From positions 169,269,442 through 169,301,567 of the forward strand of contig JBOZIK010000001.1 of assembly GCA_051453625.1 (NCBI GenBank): DNA of 32,126 nucleotides. Direction: 5' to 3'. Below, in pieces: positions 30,087 through 32,126 of this stretch. The notes beneath the pieces are model-generated. The model saw nothing but the letters and a program-made list of their open reading frames with translations, searched no databases and was not told the DNA's origin. The stretch is from Welwitschia mirabilis. Its lineage: Eukaryota > Gnetophyta > Gnetopsida > Welwitschiales. Both the position numbers and the translations under genes were made by a program. Each line of letters starts with the position of its first letter. The first letter of the stretch is position 1.

Positions 30087-32126
30087 AGTTTGTTAACTAC
30101 CTTCTAAGACTATGATGGCAAAGTAGTAACCTTTGGAGATAACAATAAAGGTCACATTATTGGTAAGGGATCCATTACTGCTAATTATTTTCATCTTGAA
30201 ATTCATGATGTTTATTTAGTTAATGATTTAAACCATAATCTTTTGAGTGTTTCTTAGATCTGTGATAGAGGAAAGGTTGTGTCTTGTTACAAAGATAAAT
30301 GTGTTCTTAAAAATGCTTCTAATAATAGTATGGTTTTGATTAGCAATAGATCAAAGTATATGTATGTAGTAAAGGATGTTTTATTATGCAAGAAAATGAA
30401 GTCGATATCTAGAATAAAAGGCTTGCTCACATGAACCTTAAGGACTTAAAGACAATATCAACCAAAAAAATTGTGGCTGAAATCTCCAGACTAAATGTGC
30501 AACAGGTAATATTGTGCAAATCATGCATGAAAGGTAAACAGTCGAAGTCAAGTTTCAAGTCTAAATCAAGTATTTCTACAAATCAACTGCTTGATCTTAT
30601 TCATATGAACTTGGTTGGAACAATCTAACCAAGAAGCTTTGGAGGTAAAGAAATATTTTCTAGTTATGGTGGATGATTTTTCTTGTGTTTGTTAAGTCTC
30701 ATTCCTATCTAGCAAAGATGAGACATTTGACTTATTTGTCAAAGTATGCAAGAAAATATAGAATGAGAAAGAATACAACATCAAGAAAATTATATTTGAT
30801 CATGGTGATGAATTTGAAAATAAAAAATTTGAGAAGTTTTGTGATGCAAATGGAATATAACATTCGTTTTCAGTGCTAAGAACTCCTCAACAAAATGGAG
30901 TAGCAGATCAAAGGAACAAAGTGCTTCTTGATATGACTCGAACCATGCTTAACAAGTTTGACTTGTATCATTATTTTTAGGTTGAAGCTATCAACACTAC
31001 ATGTTATGTAAGAAACCGAGTCTTTATGAGAACAAGTATAATGAAGATAGCCTATGAACTTTGGCATGGTAAGAAACCAAATTCAAGTCACTTTAAAATA
31101 TTTGGTAGTAAATGTTCTATTGTTAAAAATAAATCGCATATAGGCAAATTTGAATCAAAAGTAGATGATGGTATTTTTCTTGAGTATATTCTATTTCAAG
31201 CAAGGCATATAGAGTATTTAATAAGTTCTCTTATAAGGTTGAGAAAACTATTCATATCAAGATTGATGAAACTAATCTAAGTAGTGCAGAGAAAGATAGA
31301 AGTGATGATAGTTTAAGCATCCCTACAAGCTCTCAAGTCAGTATGATCCTCTACAACATCTTAGGTTAGTTCATCACAAGATAATTAAAGATGCTCATCT
31401 CTCCCAATGAGAACTGGAAGGGATTACCCCAAAAATGCCATCTTAAGTGATCCTTCTGAGGGAATGATTACTAGAAGCAATAAGCACATTAACCAAAGTT
31501 TCTTTTATTTTTTATCTAATATTATCTTTCTAGGAATTAGAAAATGATGAGTCCTAGACATTAGCCATGCAAAAGAAACTCAATTAGCTTAAAAAAAATA
31601 AAGTATGGAACCTTGTCCCTCAGCCACATAGAAAGCATGTTATTGGTACAAAATGGGTGTTTAAGAACAAGAGAGATGAAAGCGACAACATTATTCAAAA
31701 CAAAGCTAGATTAATAACTCAAGGATACTGCCAACAAGAAGGAATTAATTATGGGGAGACCTTTACTCTTATTACCAAGTTAAAAATTCGTATGCTTTTA
31801 GCCTATGCTTATTTTTATAAGATAAAGTATTTCAAATGAATGTTAAAAGTGCTTTTCCAAATGGATTTATAAATGAAGAGGTATATGTGTCTCAACCTCT
31901 AGGTTTTATTAATTCTAAATTTTTTGATCATGCTTTCAAACTAAATAAAGCTCTTTACAGTTTACAATAAGCCCCTGAAGCTTGATTCGATAGGTTAAAT
32001 TCTTTCCTTATAGGTAAAGTTTTTTTCAAAAGGAAGTGTTGAGCATACATTGTGTTATAACCCACATTTTGTAAGCTTTAATTAATAGGGTTTCTAAACT
32101 ATGTAAAACATTTTGATATTAATTTT
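30087..32126 (+). pseudogene. Copia pol: protease remnant, integrase, reverse transcriptase start (element 2)
   Basis: In order: protease tail (TFGDNNKGHIIGKGSI, 30128-30170); GAG-pre-integrase (LAHMNLKDLKTIS, CKSCMKGKQSK, 30420-30550); and the integrase core with FDHGDEFEN (about 30797) and TPQQNGVADQRN (about 30885), where the catalytic Glu of the usual GVAE is Asp. Then YELWHGKKPNSSHFKIFGSK (31046). RT begins near 31600 (HVIGTKWVFKNK, NKARLITQGYCQQEGI) and continues to MNVKSAFPNGFINEEVYVSQ. There the first catalytic Asp of QMDVKSAF is Asn, and the YVDD motif is not reached before similarity fades near 32040. Many frameshifts and stops. Integrase would insert the cDNA; RT would make it. Confidence 0.87.

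Larger units (their letters stand above)
27301..32126 (+). mobile_element. Sirevirus-like Ty1/copia retrotransposon, 5' part (element 2)
   Basis: On the plus strand the order is LTR, primer-binding site, gag, protease remnant, integrase, RT; the window ends inside RT. LTR layout and gag start match element 1, so they belong to related families. Frameshifts and stops throughout make it inactive. Confidence 0.88.

Overview
This is a nuclear scaffold from a seed plant with a large, repeat-rich genome. The evidence is plant-type LINEs (DUF4283 ORF1, zf-RVT domain), Ty1/copia elements of Sirevirus type, one spliced plant gene, and AT-rich intergenic DNA. The species cannot be named from sequence alone. 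No bacterial-style genes, rRNA, tRNA or CRISPR arrays were seen. Seven runs of N interrupt the window (326-595, 1640-1739, 12166-12265, 17054-17063, 20164-20711, 29245-29272, 29937-30086).

Layout. Positions 1-2972 hold a Sirevirus-like copia element on the minus strand: extra 3' ORF, RNase H, a gap, gag start, primer-binding site and a 1.05-kb LTR. From 2973 to 11220 there is no convincing gene. That stretch has a G-rich minisatellite (3430-3920), pyrimidine-rich tracts, and a cluster of CCATGCC/GGCATGG palindromes (about 9399-10159). A five-exon minus-strand gene for a thioredoxin/peroxiredoxin-like protein lies at 11221-11957; its 3' exons are not visible. From 12266 to 15092 the DNA is AT-rich. 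A 757-bp tandem duplication (15093-15849 and 15850 onward) was then split by a 6.5-kb, probably full-length LINE (LINE A, 15921-22427, plus strand). A second LINE of the same family (LINE B, 23834 to about 27300, minus strand) follows. A second Sirevirus-like copia element (about 27301 to the window end, plus strand) abuts or interrupts it.

Most notable observation: both LINE copies, on opposite strands and well diverged from each other, end their ORF2 with the same extra C-terminal segment after the zf-RVT domain. That segment reads like a DnaJ J-domain (LGIS...IK..YRK...H.DKNP...F K...FKVL). I know of no described LINE family with a J-domain. In both copies the HPD proline codon reads CTA (Leu). 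The two copies also share the ORF2 C-terminus and the 3' UTR, so this is a trait of the family and not a chance fusion.

Other points. The two copia elements share a U3 array of about 57-bp units built on GGACGTCC-like palindromes, placed upstream of the TATA box. LINE A ORF1 and ORF2 overlap in TGATG. The 548-N gap inside LINE A is flanked by identical 43-bp sequences and is probably an unmerged contig overlap with no missing DNA. All transposon genes here are decayed by stops and frameshifts; the only candidate working gene is the thioredoxin-like one, and it is incomplete.
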